This document shows, piece by piece, positions 1 through 9,151 of a DNA stretch of 37,070 bases (the first letter of the stretch is position 1; each line of letters opens with the position of its first letter). The DNA is from Rhodobacter capsulatus (lineage in GTDB: Bacteria > Pseudomonadota > Alphaproteobacteria > Rhodobacterales > Rhodobacteraceae). The stretch is taken from assembly GCF_005144475.1 (NCBI RefSeq), contig NZ_SWJZ01000112.1:1-37070 (forward strand). The letters run 5' to 3'. A model generated the notes under the pieces. The model saw only the letters and a list, made by a program, of their open reading frames with translations. It ran no database searches and was not told where the DNA came from. A program made the translations under genes and the position numbers.

Positions 1-86
1 GGCGGGCATCCACGGCGGGCATCCACGGCGGGCATCCACGGCGGGCATCCACGGCGGGCATCCACGGCGGGCATCCACGGCGGGCA
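1..86. repeat. 13-bp tandem repeat, 6.6 copies
   Basis: Six perfect head-to-tail copies of GGCGGGCATCCAC fill positions 1-78, and a partial seventh copy (first 8 bases) ends at 86. The array starts at the first base of the window, so its true length is unknown. There are no spacers between units, so it is a simple tandem repeat and not a CRISPR array. It lies about 260 bp upstream of the proposed gajA start. No function is visible; it could be a variable-number repeat. Confidence 0.95.
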
Positions 87-344
87 AAGTTCGTCTGTCG
101 TCTGAGACATTCGTGTCTTGCACAGCATAGCTCTCGGCGCCGACGTGAAGGGCGGAGAACTGCCGTTCGCGGCAGGTGCGAAATGTTCTCTAGGTGGGCG
201 CGCAAGCCGACCTTCGCGGCAGTTTCAGTTGCACAATGCAGAAATGGAAAAGCTGTCGCATGCAGACTAAGCGGTAGCAACCCAACGATTGGTTGCGTAT
301 CAATCTTTGGAAGAGCCTCTAGTTCAGAGCGAAGTCCAGGGAGT
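87..344 (+). other. leader region upstream of gajA
   Basis: This stretch holds the presumed promoter and leader of the Gabija-like operon, but no clear -35/-10 pair can be fixed. The gajA frame is open back to an ATG at 183, yet the residues it would add look nothing like an OLD-family N-terminus. Two small hairpins are visible: AGACA/TGTCT around a TTCG loop (105-118), and GCAACC/GGTTGC (277-296). The decamer TTCGCGGCAG occurs twice. Confidence 0.5.
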
Positions 345-2135
345 ATGAAGTTGCCTATTATTGTGGATGAAGTCCGTATTTCTGGTTTTAGGGGCATCCG
401 AAACTTTGAGATGTCACTGCCACGGGTCGCAGTTCTGATAGGCCCGAACAACAGTGGGAAGACTTCCGTCTTGAAGGCCCTGCAACTCGCCCTAGGGGAC
501 TATGGACGACGCTTGTCGGACGAAGATTTCCACATCGATGGCAATGATGAGCGAGCGGAAAAAATTGTTGTAGACGTTCGGATTGTGCCAACGAACGACG
601 AGGGTGGCCGTGAGAGTGTATTTTCAAAGGAATGGATCACCGAATTTGGCGACAGGATCAGGGCAGATGCAACCGGTAATCAGTTCTTTGCCTTCCGAAC
701 CACAGCCCAACCGCAAGCCGCAAAAACAGGCTTCACAATCGAACGGCACACCCTGCAAGAATGGGTTGAGTACACAAAATGGCTTACAGTTGTGCCCAAT
801 TCCAGTCTTAAATTTTCGAGCCGCTCAGAATTCATTCCATTTGTGTCGATTGATGCCCAGCGAGATATACACCAGGAACTAAATGAAAGGTCATCCTTTG
901 TTGGAAGAGTGCTTTCGCAGGTGAAATACAATAAAGTTGACGTTGACTTTCTTGAAAGTATGATCGCGGACATCAACAAAGAAGCCGTTTCGAAAAGCGC
1001 GCCCTTGGCGCGATTGAAAGAGCAGCTAAATGCCCTCAACGAGTCTTTTGGTGGTGGGGGAAATGCTGAAGTAACGCCGTTCCCTAAAAAGTTGCGAGAC
1101 CTTTCGAAGAATTTCAGCGTGCATTTTGGAAACTCTGCCGCTAGCTCCTTTTCGATGGAGTACCACGGCATGGGCACACGAAGCTGGGCGTCCATGTTGA
1201 CAGTAAAGGCCTTCACTGGCCTGATGGCTGAATTGCACGAAGATGAGGCTGAACCTTATCATCCTATTATTGCTGCGGAAGAGCCAGAAGCGCACCTGCA
1301 CCCGAATGCACAGCGCTCGCTCTTCGCTCAGTTGTTCGACGCCACTGGGCAAGCAATCGTTAGCACTCACTCGCCATATCTTGCTGCGATGTGTTCTCTC
1401 CCGAATCTAAGGTCTTTGTCAGCACGTGGAGGGCACACACAGTGCTACAGTTTGATAGATGGGTTGGCAGAAGAAGAACTCAAATCCCTTCACCGACAGG
1501 TCATCCGTGATAAGGGGGAAATCTTGTTCGCCAAAGCACTCATCTTATTTGAGGGGCAAACCGAGGACCAAGTTGTTCCTGCAATGTTTGAAAGATGGTT
1601 TGGCGCGACAGCATTCACGAAGGGAGTAAATTTAGCCGCAGTAAATGGCAGAAATTATACACCATATCTCAAGCTGGCACTCAGTCTTGGCGTGCCAACC
1701 GTTATCGTAAGCGACAATGATACAAAGAATGGCGTGTCTTCAAAAGCCGATGTCGATGCGCAGATCGCAAAGCTAACCTCGGAGGCAAGTTTAGACTTAA
1801 CACCAAACTGGTTCCGGTTGGAGTATCTTACGGACCCAAATGATTTTGAGGCCGAACTAGTTCATTCGTGTGGCCTGCGAGCCGAAGTAATCGACTCCTT
1901 TATGCGAATGAAAGAAGGATTCAATCCAAATCCGCAATTCCTTGCTGCGCAGCGTGCGGCACTTGAGGCTAAAAATGACGAACAGTTAATCGGAGAAATG
2001 CGCAATTCGAAAACCCAGTATTCGGGTTTCCTTGCTGACGTCATCTCTGAGAACAAGCTGGGTAAGGGCCGTGAGGCTCTTGTGCCTCAAGCACTCCAAA
2101 ACGCATTCACGACAATTGAAGGGTGGCTAAATTGA
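345..2135 (+). CDS. gajA: GajA-like ATPase/TOPRIM endonuclease (Gabija, OLD family)
   Basis: This 596-residue protein has the order of OLD-family nucleases. Walker A (GPNNSGKTS) is at residues 33-41, a signature-like GMGTRSWASML at about 275-285, Walker B (AAEEPEAHLHP) at about 310-320 and the switch-histidine motif STHSPYL at 340-346. The C-terminal TOPRIM domain shows FEGQTED (catalytic Glu near 403) and SDNDTK (about 456-460). The ATG at 345 is chosen because AGGGAG lies just upstream and the protein then begins like relatives; the spacing is short. The next gene is a UvrD-like helicase overlapping by 4 bp, which is the gajA-gajB layout of the Gabija anti-phage system. In that family GajA is a nucleotide-sensing DNA endonuclease. 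The AT-rich codon use, unlike the core genes, suggests transfer. A stand-alone OLD nuclease is the alternative, but the helicase partner argues against it. Confidence 0.88.
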   Translation: MKLPIIVDEVRISGFRGIRNFEMSLPRVAVLIGPNNSGKTSVLKALQLALGDYGRRLSDEDFHIDGNDERAEKIVVDVRIVPTNDEGGRESVFSKEWITEFGDRIRADATGNQFFAFRTTAQPQAAKTGFTIERHTLQEWVEYTKWLTVVPNSSLKFSSRSEFIPFVSIDAQRDIHQELNERSSFVGRVLSQVKYNKVDVDFLESMIADINKEAVSKSAPLARLKEQLNALNESFGGGGNAEVTPFPKKLRDLSKNFSVHFGNSAASSFSMEYHGMGTRSWASMLTVKAFTGLMAELHEDEAEPYHPIIAAEEPEAHLHPNAQRSLFAQLFDATGQAIVSTHSPYLAAMCSLPNLRSLSARGGHTQCYSLIDGLAEEELKSLHRQVIRDKGEILFAKALILFEGQTEDQVVPAMFERWFGATAFTKGVNLAAVNGRNYTPYLKLALSLGVPTVIVSDNDTKNGVSSKADVDAQIAKLTSEASLDLTPNWFRLEYLTDPNDFEAELVHSCGLRAEVIDSFMRMKEGFNPNPQFLAAQRAALEAKNDEQLIGEMRNSKTQYSGFLADVISENKLGKGREALVPQALQNAFTTIEGWLN

Positions 2136-4036
2136 ACCTGGCGCTATCTGAAAATCAAAGGGAAATTGTTGAGCAGCCTGTCCAAGGTTCAATTCAAGTT
2201 CTTGCCTCGGCTGGTTCGGGAAAGACACGTGTGTTGACAGAGCGAATTCGGTTCATTCTTTCCAACGTGAAAAAGGATGGAGTGATCGCCCTAACATTCA
2301 CTAACAAGGCCGCAACTGAAATGAAAGAGCGGTTAACTCGGGGTGGGTATGACGAAGAACGAATTTGGGTGGGTACAATTCACTCAGTCGCTCAACGTAT
2401 CCTAGAACAGTATGGCCACACTATTGGTTTACCTTCAAACGTGCAGATTTTCGAACGCGACAAGGATCGCATGGAGGTGTTCCTCGAAGCATTGAGGGCT
2501 GATGGCGTGGATATAGACGACTATCTTGCTGTGGACGATCCGAATGAAAAGAAATCCAGAGAGCGCAACCTCCAAAACTACATGGATGGGTTTTCCACCA
2601 TAAAGAGAGAAATGCTATCCGAAGAAGAGGTTTCGGAGCGTTTTTCTGCAAACGCCGGTATCTGGCGCGTCTACAATGACTATCAGAACGCACTTCTGAA
2701 CAGTCGGGGAATAGACTATGACGACATTCTTTGCTACGCCCATCGAATTCTTCTCACGCAAACTTGGATTGGCGACATCTATCGAGCCAAATACAGCCAC
2801 ATCTGCGTGGATGAAGCTCAAGACCTTAATCGGATTCAGTACGAATTCGTGAAGGCATTGGCGGGAAATAAGGACGCCAATATCATGATGGTCGGGGACC
2901 CCGATCAGATGATCTATGGGTTCAACGGTTCCTCGTCCCGGTTCCTTTGCGAGAGTTTTATTGCGGACTTCACACCGAAAGTCTTTCGCCTGACAGAGAA
3001 CTACCGCAGTTCAAAGGCTGTAGTCCGAGCAGCAAATGGGCTTCGGCCTGGCGCGCAGAAAGAAACTGAATTTGCTCTGGAGGGTACCGTTGAGCTTGCC
3101 GCTTTCTCCTCCGAGGAGGAAGAGGCAAATTGGATAGTGTCCAGCGTTCTCAACCTTACGGAGCTAAAAACCCATCAGGAAATAGAGGGGACCATTTCCG
3201 TTGAAAACATGGTGGTCATCGCTCGAAACCGGTTCGTTTTTGCCAAGCTTGAAAATGCTCTCGGAGAGCAGAATATCGAGTACAATGTTAAGATTGGCGA
3301 ACGAGAGAAGCTACCAGTGTCGCTATTCGGGCAAATTCTGGATTCGGCCATTAGAGTGAAACTCAATCCCAACGATTGGGTGGACGGGAAAAAGCTATGC
3401 CAACTTCTCGGTATCTCTGCCCCATCAAGTTGGGGGAACGACGACCTGCTGAGCCAGTTTCGTAATGACTACATGGATGCAGGCCGGGGCAATGATAATC
3501 TGATCGGAGACCTGTTGAGTGAAGTAGAGACGCTGCACTTCGAGAACCCAAACATCCTGAAGTTCGAAAAGGTATTCGAAAAGAAACTGCGCGAACTAGT
3601 GGTCGCTGAACCTAGCGAAGAGAAGAGACTGGAAATTGATCGCAGCCTCGTTGAACTGAAAGAGTTTTCCGACCGGTGGACAAGATTTCGGCGTCTCGGT
3701 CTTGGCAACACACTCAGCGCTTTTAGGAATGCGACAGCATTGGGCAAGTTGAACCCAGACGCGTCTGATGCCGGATTAACGCTAAGTACCGTCCACACAA
3801 TGAAGGGGCTTGAGAAGGACATAGTGTTCTTGATGGGATTTTGTGAAGGAACATTTCCTGACTACCGCGCAAACACCGATGCGAAGATAAACGAAGAACG
3901 CAATACTGCATTTGTCGCCGTTACACGGGCGCGGCGGTGGTTGTTTGTTTCATATCCACAGTCGCGGATGATGCCGTGGGGATCGCCAAGATCTCAGCAA
4001 CCCTCTCGCTTCATTTCGGAAATGGGACTGACTTAG
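2132..4036 (+). CDS. gajB: GajB-like UvrD/PcrA-family helicase (Gabija)
   Basis: This is a superfamily 1A helicase of about 634 residues with every main motif visible: Walker A ASAGSGKTR (about 26-34), Ia FTNKAATEMKERL (about 56-68), II VDEAQD (about 226-231), III GDPDQMIYGF (about 255-264), IV TENYRSS (about 288-294), V STVHTMKGLE (near 550) and VI VAVTRARRWL (near 597). A TTG start at 2132 is preferred: its TTGA overlaps the gajA stop, and GAAGGG lies 8 nt upstream. A GTG at 2123 in the same frame would sit on that ribosome-binding site. In Gabija, GajB is the helicase/ATPase partner that GajA needs. It is longer than the roughly 500-residue Bacillus GajB that I recall, so it may carry a larger 2B or C-terminal region. 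Confidence 0.87.
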   Translation: MNLALSENQREIVEQPVQGSIQVLASAGSGKTRVLTERIRFILSNVKKDGVIALTFTNKAATEMKERLTRGGYDEERIWVGTIHSVAQRILEQYGHTIGLPSNVQIFERDKDRMEVFLEALRADGVDIDDYLAVDDPNEKKSRERNLQNYMDGFSTIKREMLSEEEVSERFSANAGIWRVYNDYQNALLNSRGIDYDDILCYAHRILLTQTWIGDIYRAKYSHICVDEAQDLNRIQYEFVKALAGNKDANIMMVGDPDQMIYGFNGSSSRFLCESFIADFTPKVFRLTENYRSSKAVVRAANGLRPGAQKETEFALEGTVELAAFSSEEEEANWIVSSVLNLTELKTHQEIEGTISVENMVVIARNRFVFAKLENALGEQNIEYNVKIGEREKLPVSLFGQILDSAIRVKLNPNDWVDGKKLCQLLGISAPSSWGNDDLLSQFRNDYMDAGRGNDNLIGDLLSEVETLHFENPNILKFEKVFEKKLRELVVAEPSEEKRLEIDRSLVELKEFSDRWTRFRRLGLGNTLSAFRNATALGKLNPDASDAGLTLSTVHTMKGLEKDIVFLMGFCEGTFPDYRANTDAKINEERNTAFVAVTRARRWLFVSYPQSRMMPWGSPRSQQPSRFISEMGLT

Positions 4037-4263
4037 GTGGAACGAAACAAATTTACCTCGTGAAGGCTGTTTCTTTCCGTTTGCGCGTCCAACGAATGGC
4101 CGCTTCGAGCACATTTTGACCATTGCTGCAAGCTGTCCAAATTTCTGCTATGGTGCAACTTCAGGCGCGTACCTTGCGATATGTTGATAGCTTGAAAGCA
4201 CAGCTAATGGGTTCCCTGCCAACCTGGATGGCTATTTTCAACTGAACTTCTGGAGTATGATCG
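4037..4263 (+). other. gap between gajB and the nuclease-vWA gene
   Basis: These 227 bp hold no convincing gene, and no terminator hairpin is visible. A TTGACC at 4116-4121 could be a -35 element but has no well-placed -10. The next gene may therefore have its own promoter or be read through from gajB. Confidence 0.4.
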
Positions 4264-6087
4264 TTGGCCAGTGACATTTATCGAGACAGCCTATCTGCGT
4301 GGAATGCGCTAAGTCGTGTTGGAGGCCTTGAGACCGATGGCCGCGATGAAGACCTTGTTGAAATTATCCACAAGCAACTGGACGCAACAGCGCTCAACCT
4401 TGAAAGTGCGCTCGCTAATGCGCCCATCGCGCAGTTTCTGTCGGCGCTTTTTTTCTCAATTCAACCTTTCGCCTCAATGTTCAGGGACATACTCTTGTTT
4501 TTTGAGAAATCCAATGCTGTTGAAGGGCAATCGCAGTTACGCATTAGTGTAGGAGACGAATTTCTAGAATTTCGACACTTTGAGGAGTTCCTCGAAAGTT
4601 GGAGTAAAATCGACGTACTGCTCGACGTTCCAGCGCTTGATCGTGCCGACGCATTCATCTTGAACACGCTTCGAATAGATTTTGGTGGCTACGAGTTCCT
4701 CAAGAATGCGCTCGAGCGCGAAAAACCTCCAAATACTGGATTTCCAGATGTGGATGACTGGCTTCGAGAATATGACGTTGGTCGCTACGCACCCTTCCCT
4801 TCAAGCCTTCTGTCAGAGCATTTTCCTAAGGGATTGTCGGATGCCGTTTCGCTGGTCCAGGCGGCTATCTCGATCATCCGTCAGCGCGGCCTGACCAGAT
4901 CGAAAATGATGAAGGAGCATCGCGACCGAAGCTATGCGTCGGTCGCTGAAGAGGCACTACACCCGTGGACGATCGCTCAGAACGAAACCGACTATTGGCT
5001 TCGTTCGCATGTCGGATTTCTAGCCAACATTCTCAAGTTGCCGGAAGAAGAACAGCAAAGATTTGCTTCGGTGGCATCGGTCAGGTTTGCGCAGTTTCCG
5101 CGCCTTAGCATTCCTGGAACGATTGAGGCCAGAGACCTAGAACGGCTATTGTCTTTGCCTGCTTGGAAACAGCGCTACGAAACCTATGGAGTATGGATTG
5201 CAACACAGATCATTCGTGCTCTCGAAGGCCATGACGTTGCAGTCAATATCGACAATGGTGAACTTAAATTTGCATTCGCCGAAGCGAGAATCGCCGACGT
5301 AAAGACTTCAATGCCGGAGTCGTGCATCTACGCAGAAAAGCGCGTACCAATTGTTGATCCTGTTGGCAAAAGCAGAAAGAACGCCGTGCAACCAGACTTT
5401 AGCCTTTGGAAGAAAGGGACAAACGGTGAGGACTGCGTACTGGTCGTCGAGGTAAAGCACTATAAGAAGCGCTCACGACGTAACTTTCGGGACGTTTTGA
5501 TCGATTATAGTCGAGCTCACCCTCAAGCTCACGTCGTCCTAGTCAATTACGGGCCTGTTGGGGAAAAAATTTCTGACTTGCCCATCGAGATCCAAAACCG
5601 CTGCGAGATGATCGGCCCACTCACACCCGAAACACATAAGGCACTTACTAATTTTCAGGAGATGGTGAGTGACAAAGTGGGTGAGCCAGTGCTCAAGTGG
5701 CAATCAACTGGGCCAGCACCAGCACATGAAATCGTTGCACTCGATGTGTCGCTTTCGATGAGTTCCATCTTGGCGTCCTCAGAGTTTCGGTATTTCCTTT
5801 CAAGCACATTGGAGGCTGACGCTACTATCGCTTTGATTGACCAAGATGTTCGAGCAATCTGTCGAGCGAGTGAGTTTAATCGCTGGGTTTCCGAAAATGA
5901 ACTTGGCCAATCAACTTCCCTTGCGGCACCAGTTGAAGAGCTTTTTTCGCGGTACTCGCCGATTATTGTCATCACTGATGAGGACGGCTTGCGGAGTCTC
6001 GAAAATCTCAATTCAGAGAGCATATTAAACCCGCTCGGCGACGCGAGAAATGTCATTTTTGTACGACTTAACCGTCAAATACAGTAA
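4264..6087 (+). CDS. PD-(D/E)XK nuclease-like protein fused to a vWA-like domain
   Basis: I do not recognise this 607-residue protein as a named family. The N-terminal 280 residues are mostly helical with no motif I can name. Residues about 300-430 look like a PD-(D/E)XK nuclease core: a helix with E306, then QPDFSLW (D378), then VVEVKHYKK (E396, K398), followed by a basic stretch. Residues 488-600 look like a von Willebrand A domain with a full metal-ion-dependent adhesion motif: D494-x-S496-x-S498-M, GQST551SL, and VITD572. The start is TTG at 4264, with GGAG 8 nt upstream and no better in-frame ATG. It follows gajB on the same strand and shares its AT-rich composition, so it was probably acquired with it. 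The role is inferred: a nuclease whose vWA domain binds a partner protein, acting with Gabija or alone. Confidence 0.72.
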   Translation: MASDIYRDSLSAWNALSRVGGLETDGRDEDLVEIIHKQLDATALNLESALANAPIAQFLSALFFSIQPFASMFRDILLFFEKSNAVEGQSQLRISVGDEFLEFRHFEEFLESWSKIDVLLDVPALDRADAFILNTLRIDFGGYEFLKNALEREKPPNTGFPDVDDWLREYDVGRYAPFPSSLLSEHFPKGLSDAVSLVQAAISIIRQRGLTRSKMMKEHRDRSYASVAEEALHPWTIAQNETDYWLRSHVGFLANILKLPEEEQQRFASVASVRFAQFPRLSIPGTIEARDLERLLSLPAWKQRYETYGVWIATQIIRALEGHDVAVNIDNGELKFAFAEARIADVKTSMPESCIYAEKRVPIVDPVGKSRKNAVQPDFSLWKKGTNGEDCVLVVEVKHYKKRSRRNFRDVLIDYSRAHPQAHVVLVNYGPVGEKISDLPIEIQNRCEMIGPLTPETHKALTNFQEMVSDKVGEPVLKWQSTGPAPAHEIVALDVSLSMSSILASSEFRYFLSSTLEADATIALIDQDVRAICRASEFNRWVSENELGQSTSLAAPVEELFSRYSPIIVITDEDGLRSLENLNSESILNPLGDARNVIFVRLNRQIQ

Positions 6088-6330
6088 CTCCCATTCGACT
6101 GAAAAGCAGGCACTGGTGTTCTGGCAGCGAGAGCTCGCTTCGTCCGCACTGCCGACCTTGGGCTGCCAAGCCATGCTGCACAATGCCATGGCCGTCCGCT
6201 TCGCGGAAGCCGCACTTCGGCATGAGCGCATGCTCGACCGGCGGGTAAGGGCCGGCCATGTCTCCGAGGCCAAGACCAACGCGAGCCGAGTTGGCGACGT
6301 GGCGATGGCGGACAGGCCAAGGGTGCCGGT
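6088..6330. other. convergent intergenic region
   Basis: This is a 243-bp gap between the plus-strand nuclease-vWA gene and the minus-strand AIPR gene. Composition changes here from AT-richer to GC-rich, marking a seam between two defence modules. Overlapping frames on both strands look like chance openness. I see no strong terminator. Confidence 0.5.
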
Positions 6331-8145
6331 TCAGGCATCCTGCAAAACCCGAAGTTCCGGGATCATCTCCGCATTGTCGGGATACTGGGCTGCCTGCACC
6401 GCATCCCAGGTTGCGGATCGTTTTGCCAGTTCAGAAAACTGTGCCCCTGCGCCCACACGCGTGAAGACAGCATTCACGACACAGGACCAGTTCCACAGAA
6501 GGCGTGAAAGCGGCCCCGATGTGTCCTGTCGCTGCCATATTTGCATCAGGTCAAGTCTATCGCCCAGGCGTTGACCCAGGATGGCGACGGTGTAGCTCGC
6601 AACGTTGACGTAGCCCTGCTTGAACGTGTCCTTGGCTTCCTTTGCCTTGATCTGCTTTTCGATGGCCTTGAAGAGGATGACCTTTGCGATCATCTCCTTG
6701 TACCAGGTGACGTCGAGTGCTGCGGGCACGATCTCCGGCGTGTCGTCCAGGGCGGACATGAACGCCGCAAAGTTCTTCTCGCCGCCCAGAGCCACCTGGT
6801 GCGGAAGCCCACGCCAGCTTTCGTGGTATTTGGCGATGTCATTTTTCGTGAGTTTGCGCCGGGTCGGGATAACCTCTTGCAAGCGGGTTTTCTGCGCCTT
6901 GGTCCGTCCATCGCGGAGCATAGCAACGGCATATGCCCCGGCCGCACGCTCGTAGAACCAGCGGCCTGTCCCGTCCGGGCACCAGGTGTCGTTCGCCAGC
7001 TTCTCGAGCTGGACATGGAAGGTGCGGTTTGCCGAGAGGTCGGAGGTCTTAACCGCCGTCTGGCTGTTTGCGTATTGCGAGATGCGCGAAATCAGGGTTT
7101 CACGCCCCTGATCGTCGCCCTCCCGTAGAATGACGATTTTTGCCGGAATCATCACATGTGACAAATCCAGATCCTTGTTGTCGCGGCTGGCGAAGTAGAT
7201 CGAGGATGTGGTCTGACCGCCGTTGACGATCTGCAGGCCCTTCAGCAGAGAAATGCCGACCTGACCATCCGCACCCCGGCTGATGCCCGCCTCGTCGCAA
7301 ACGATAACCAACCCGTTGTTGTAGGCCAGGAAATGCCCGGGCTCTTCTTCGAGGGTCGTCGCAATTCCGGCGTTCACCTTCTTGCGGGTCCCGAGGAAGG
7401 AGCGCACGTTCGCCTCCAGAAGGGTGGTGTTGAACCGCTCATAGAGCGATCGCAGCACCTCGCCGGGAATGGCTGTAAGGGCATAATCGTAGTCCGCCCC
7501 CGGGTCCGCCACATGGACACAGGGAAGCGGGCGGCCGATGGCTTGTTCAAAGCTCACCGCGATCTCGTCGCGCGGCTTTCCGGTCGTGTGCCGGAAAAGG
7601 CGCTCCATATCCATGGCTTCAACCTGGATCAGGCGACCTTCGACGTCACGCGGGGTGAAGTGTTTCGATTTCGTTTGCCCGTCCGTCAGGACGATGACCC
7701 GCAGCTGATCGAGATCGTGCCAGCGTCGCTCCAACGTCTCGACCAGCTCGAGGATTGGACTGGTGGGGTCCAGTCGTCCGGACAGCTTGCCGGTGCCCGC
7801 ATTGGCCGCGAATTGGACCGCCGACTTCGCCACGCCCGCAACATCGGAATCCCTGAGCTGAGTGAGATGCTCGGTGCCAAGATAATGCGTCAGGAACAGG
7901 TCGATGCGCGTATCATCGGCGGAGATGCTGAAGCCGGAAATCCGCAACTTGGCATTCCGGATCGTTCCTTCCCAATGGCAGACCTCGGGTGCTTCGGAAA
8001 TCCCCGCCGTGCTTACGTCGTCCATAGCGAGTTCAGCGAAGACCAGTTCCTCTTGCGGGAATGTTTCATCAGGGTTGCTGGCGCGTTCTGCCATGACGCT
8101 CTGGACGTGATTGCGGAACTCGGCGTGAAATTCATGCAGGTTCAT
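6331..8145 (-). CDS. AIPR family protein (MZA system)
   Basis: This 604-residue protein carries the AIPR (abortive infection phage resistance) signature: YNNGLVIVCDE at about residues 275-285, then GLQIVNGGQTTSSIYFAS at about 303-320. The N-terminal 200 residues contain a beta-rich part with VIVLTDG (about 150-156), of the type that precedes AIPR cores. It is the last gene of the five-gene operon. ATG 8145 is preferred to the TTG at 8160: GGAGA lies upstream, and the overlap with the preceding gene becomes 14 bp, exactly as at the Z1/PD-(D/E)XK junction. AIPR proteins occur in abortive-infection and modification-linked defence loci; in the MZA system AIPR gives the final letter. Its biochemical activity cannot be read from the sequence. 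Confidence 0.88.
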   Translation of the reverse strand: MNLHEFHAEFRNHVQSVMAERASNPDETFPQEELVFAELAMDDVSTAGISEAPEVCHWEGTIRNAKLRISGFSISADDTRIDLFLTHYLGTEHLTQLRDSDVAGVAKSAVQFAANAGTGKLSGRLDPTSPILELVETLERRWHDLDQLRVIVLTDGQTKSKHFTPRDVEGRLIQVEAMDMERLFRHTTGKPRDEIAVSFEQAIGRPLPCVHVADPGADYDYALTAIPGEVLRSLYERFNTTLLEANVRSFLGTRKKVNAGIATTLEEEPGHFLAYNNGLVIVCDEAGISRGADGQVGISLLKGLQIVNGGQTTSSIYFASRDNKDLDLSHVMIPAKIVILREGDDQGRETLISRISQYANSQTAVKTSDLSANRTFHVQLEKLANDTWCPDGTGRWFYERAAGAYAVAMLRDGRTKAQKTRLQEVIPTRRKLTKNDIAKYHESWRGLPHQVALGGEKNFAAFMSALDDTPEIVPAALDVTWYKEMIAKVILFKAIEKQIKAKEAKDTFKQGYVNVASYTVAILGQRLGDRLDLMQIWQRQDTSGPLSRLLWNWSCVVNAVFTRVGAGAQFSELAKRSATWDAVQAAQYPDNAEMIPELRVLQDA

Positions 8146-9151
8146 CGGCCGTCTCTCCAAGCTGCTGGAACATCATGTCCATGGATTGCGGTTCGATATC
8201 GAGGCTCTCGATGTCAAGATCATACTGTGCATTGCGGATCTGGCCCGGCAGTGTGTCCCGGCGCAGGCAGGGAAACCCGTCCCCGAGCGGAAAGCAGAGC
8301 ATTTCGCCGGCCAGCAGTTTTCGGGTGTAGCGGTCGGCGTGTTCGTCCATGAAGCGCGACAACATCAGAAGCGCGTCGAACTGCCTGCGCACGCCAGACC
8401 CGTCCATGATGTCGCGAAGGCGGTTCACGCATTGGGTCAGGGTCTCGCCTGCCTCATCCTCGACAAAGCGGATGGCGCATAGGAACATGGGTCTGCGGTC
8501 CGCATCCAGCTGCTCGACGGAGTTGATGCGGGCAATGAAACCTTGCGCCGCTGCCGTGCTTTTTACCTCGATGGCGCCGCTGTCGACGTGGAAATCCTGG
8601 GCGGCCCTCAGCGGCCCTTGCCAGCTGTCCAGCGCCACCAGTGCGGAACTGGAATGACCAACCAGCTTCTCGAGCATCAGAAGTTCGCCCATGAGACCAG
8701 CCTGTTTCTCGGTCGAAAGCGGTTTGCGGCGCTGGTTGGCCATGAACTCCTGCCAGTCACGGACGCGCACGAAGAAGGCATCCAGGATTGCGCGGGGCGA
8801 GGGGCAATCAAGGTGTTCGAGATGACGGAGGACGTTGACAGCCATAAGGGCGAACAGCTCGTGCGAACCGTCAATGAGGCGCACGAGGGCAATGGCCTCT
8901 CGGCCTTGCGATCCCGGTCGAGACGGAACACGCAGGACGTCGAAGCCACCGCCGCCCGGAAGCCGGTCTGCGGGCTTGATCGTCCCGGCGGGAAAATCCA
9001 CGACGATGGCTTCCCGGCTCCCGGGAAAACTGCGGCCGGCGTGAAAGACCACCTTGCCGGTTTTGTGGAGCGGGGACAGTGCCCACTCTTCGCCCTCGAC
9101 GTCTTTCAGTGCCCGCCATGTGCGGGCGAGGCCCTCCTCAGACCACGTCAT
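8132..9151 (-). CDS. PD-(D/E)XK motif protein (DUF4420-like; MZA system)
   Basis: This 339-residue protein belongs, by its sequence pattern and neighbours, to the PD-(D/E)XK/DUF4420 family that sits between Z1 and AIPR genes. The candidate active site is DFHVDSGAIEVKST, where the Asp, Glu and Lys of the nuclease fold can be assigned. Just upstream is the helical LMGELLMLEKL, which supplies the early Glu. ATG 9151 is chosen over an upstream ATG at 9196 because GGGAGG lies 9 nt before it and the overlap with the Z1 gene shrinks to 14 bp. The product is predicted to be the DNA-cleaving, or at least nuclease-fold, subunit of the system. This is the 'DUF' of the MZA name as I understand it. Confidence 0.82.
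   Translation of the reverse strand: MTWSEEGLARTWRALKDVEGEEWALSPLHKTGKVVFHAGRSFPGSREAIVVDFPAGTIKPADRLPGGGGFDVLRVPSRPGSQGREAIALVRLIDGSHELFALMAVNVLRHLEHLDCPSPRAILDAFFVRVRDWQEFMANQRRKPLSTEKQAGLMGELLMLEKLVGHSSSALVALDSWQGPLRAAQDFHVDSGAIEVKSTAAAQGFIARINSVEQLDADRRPMFLCAIRFVEDEAGETLTQCVNRLRDIMDGSGVRRQFDALLMLSRFMDEHADRYTRKLLAGEMLCFPLGDGFPCLRRDTLPGQIRNAQYDLDIESLDIEPQSMDMMFQQLGETADEPA

Noticed and set aside
1-86. CRISPR array
   Set aside because: The 13-bp units are directly adjacent with no spacers, and no cas genes are near.
183-344. Longer gajA starting at ATG 183
   Set aside because: The 54 extra residues do not resemble an OLD-family N-terminus. The ATG at 345 has AGGGAG upstream, and its product begins with the expected strand before Walker A.
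4116-4154. Promoter TTGACC ... TATGGT before the nuclease-vWA gene
   Set aside because: The spacer would be 27 nt, far too long for a sigma-70 promoter.
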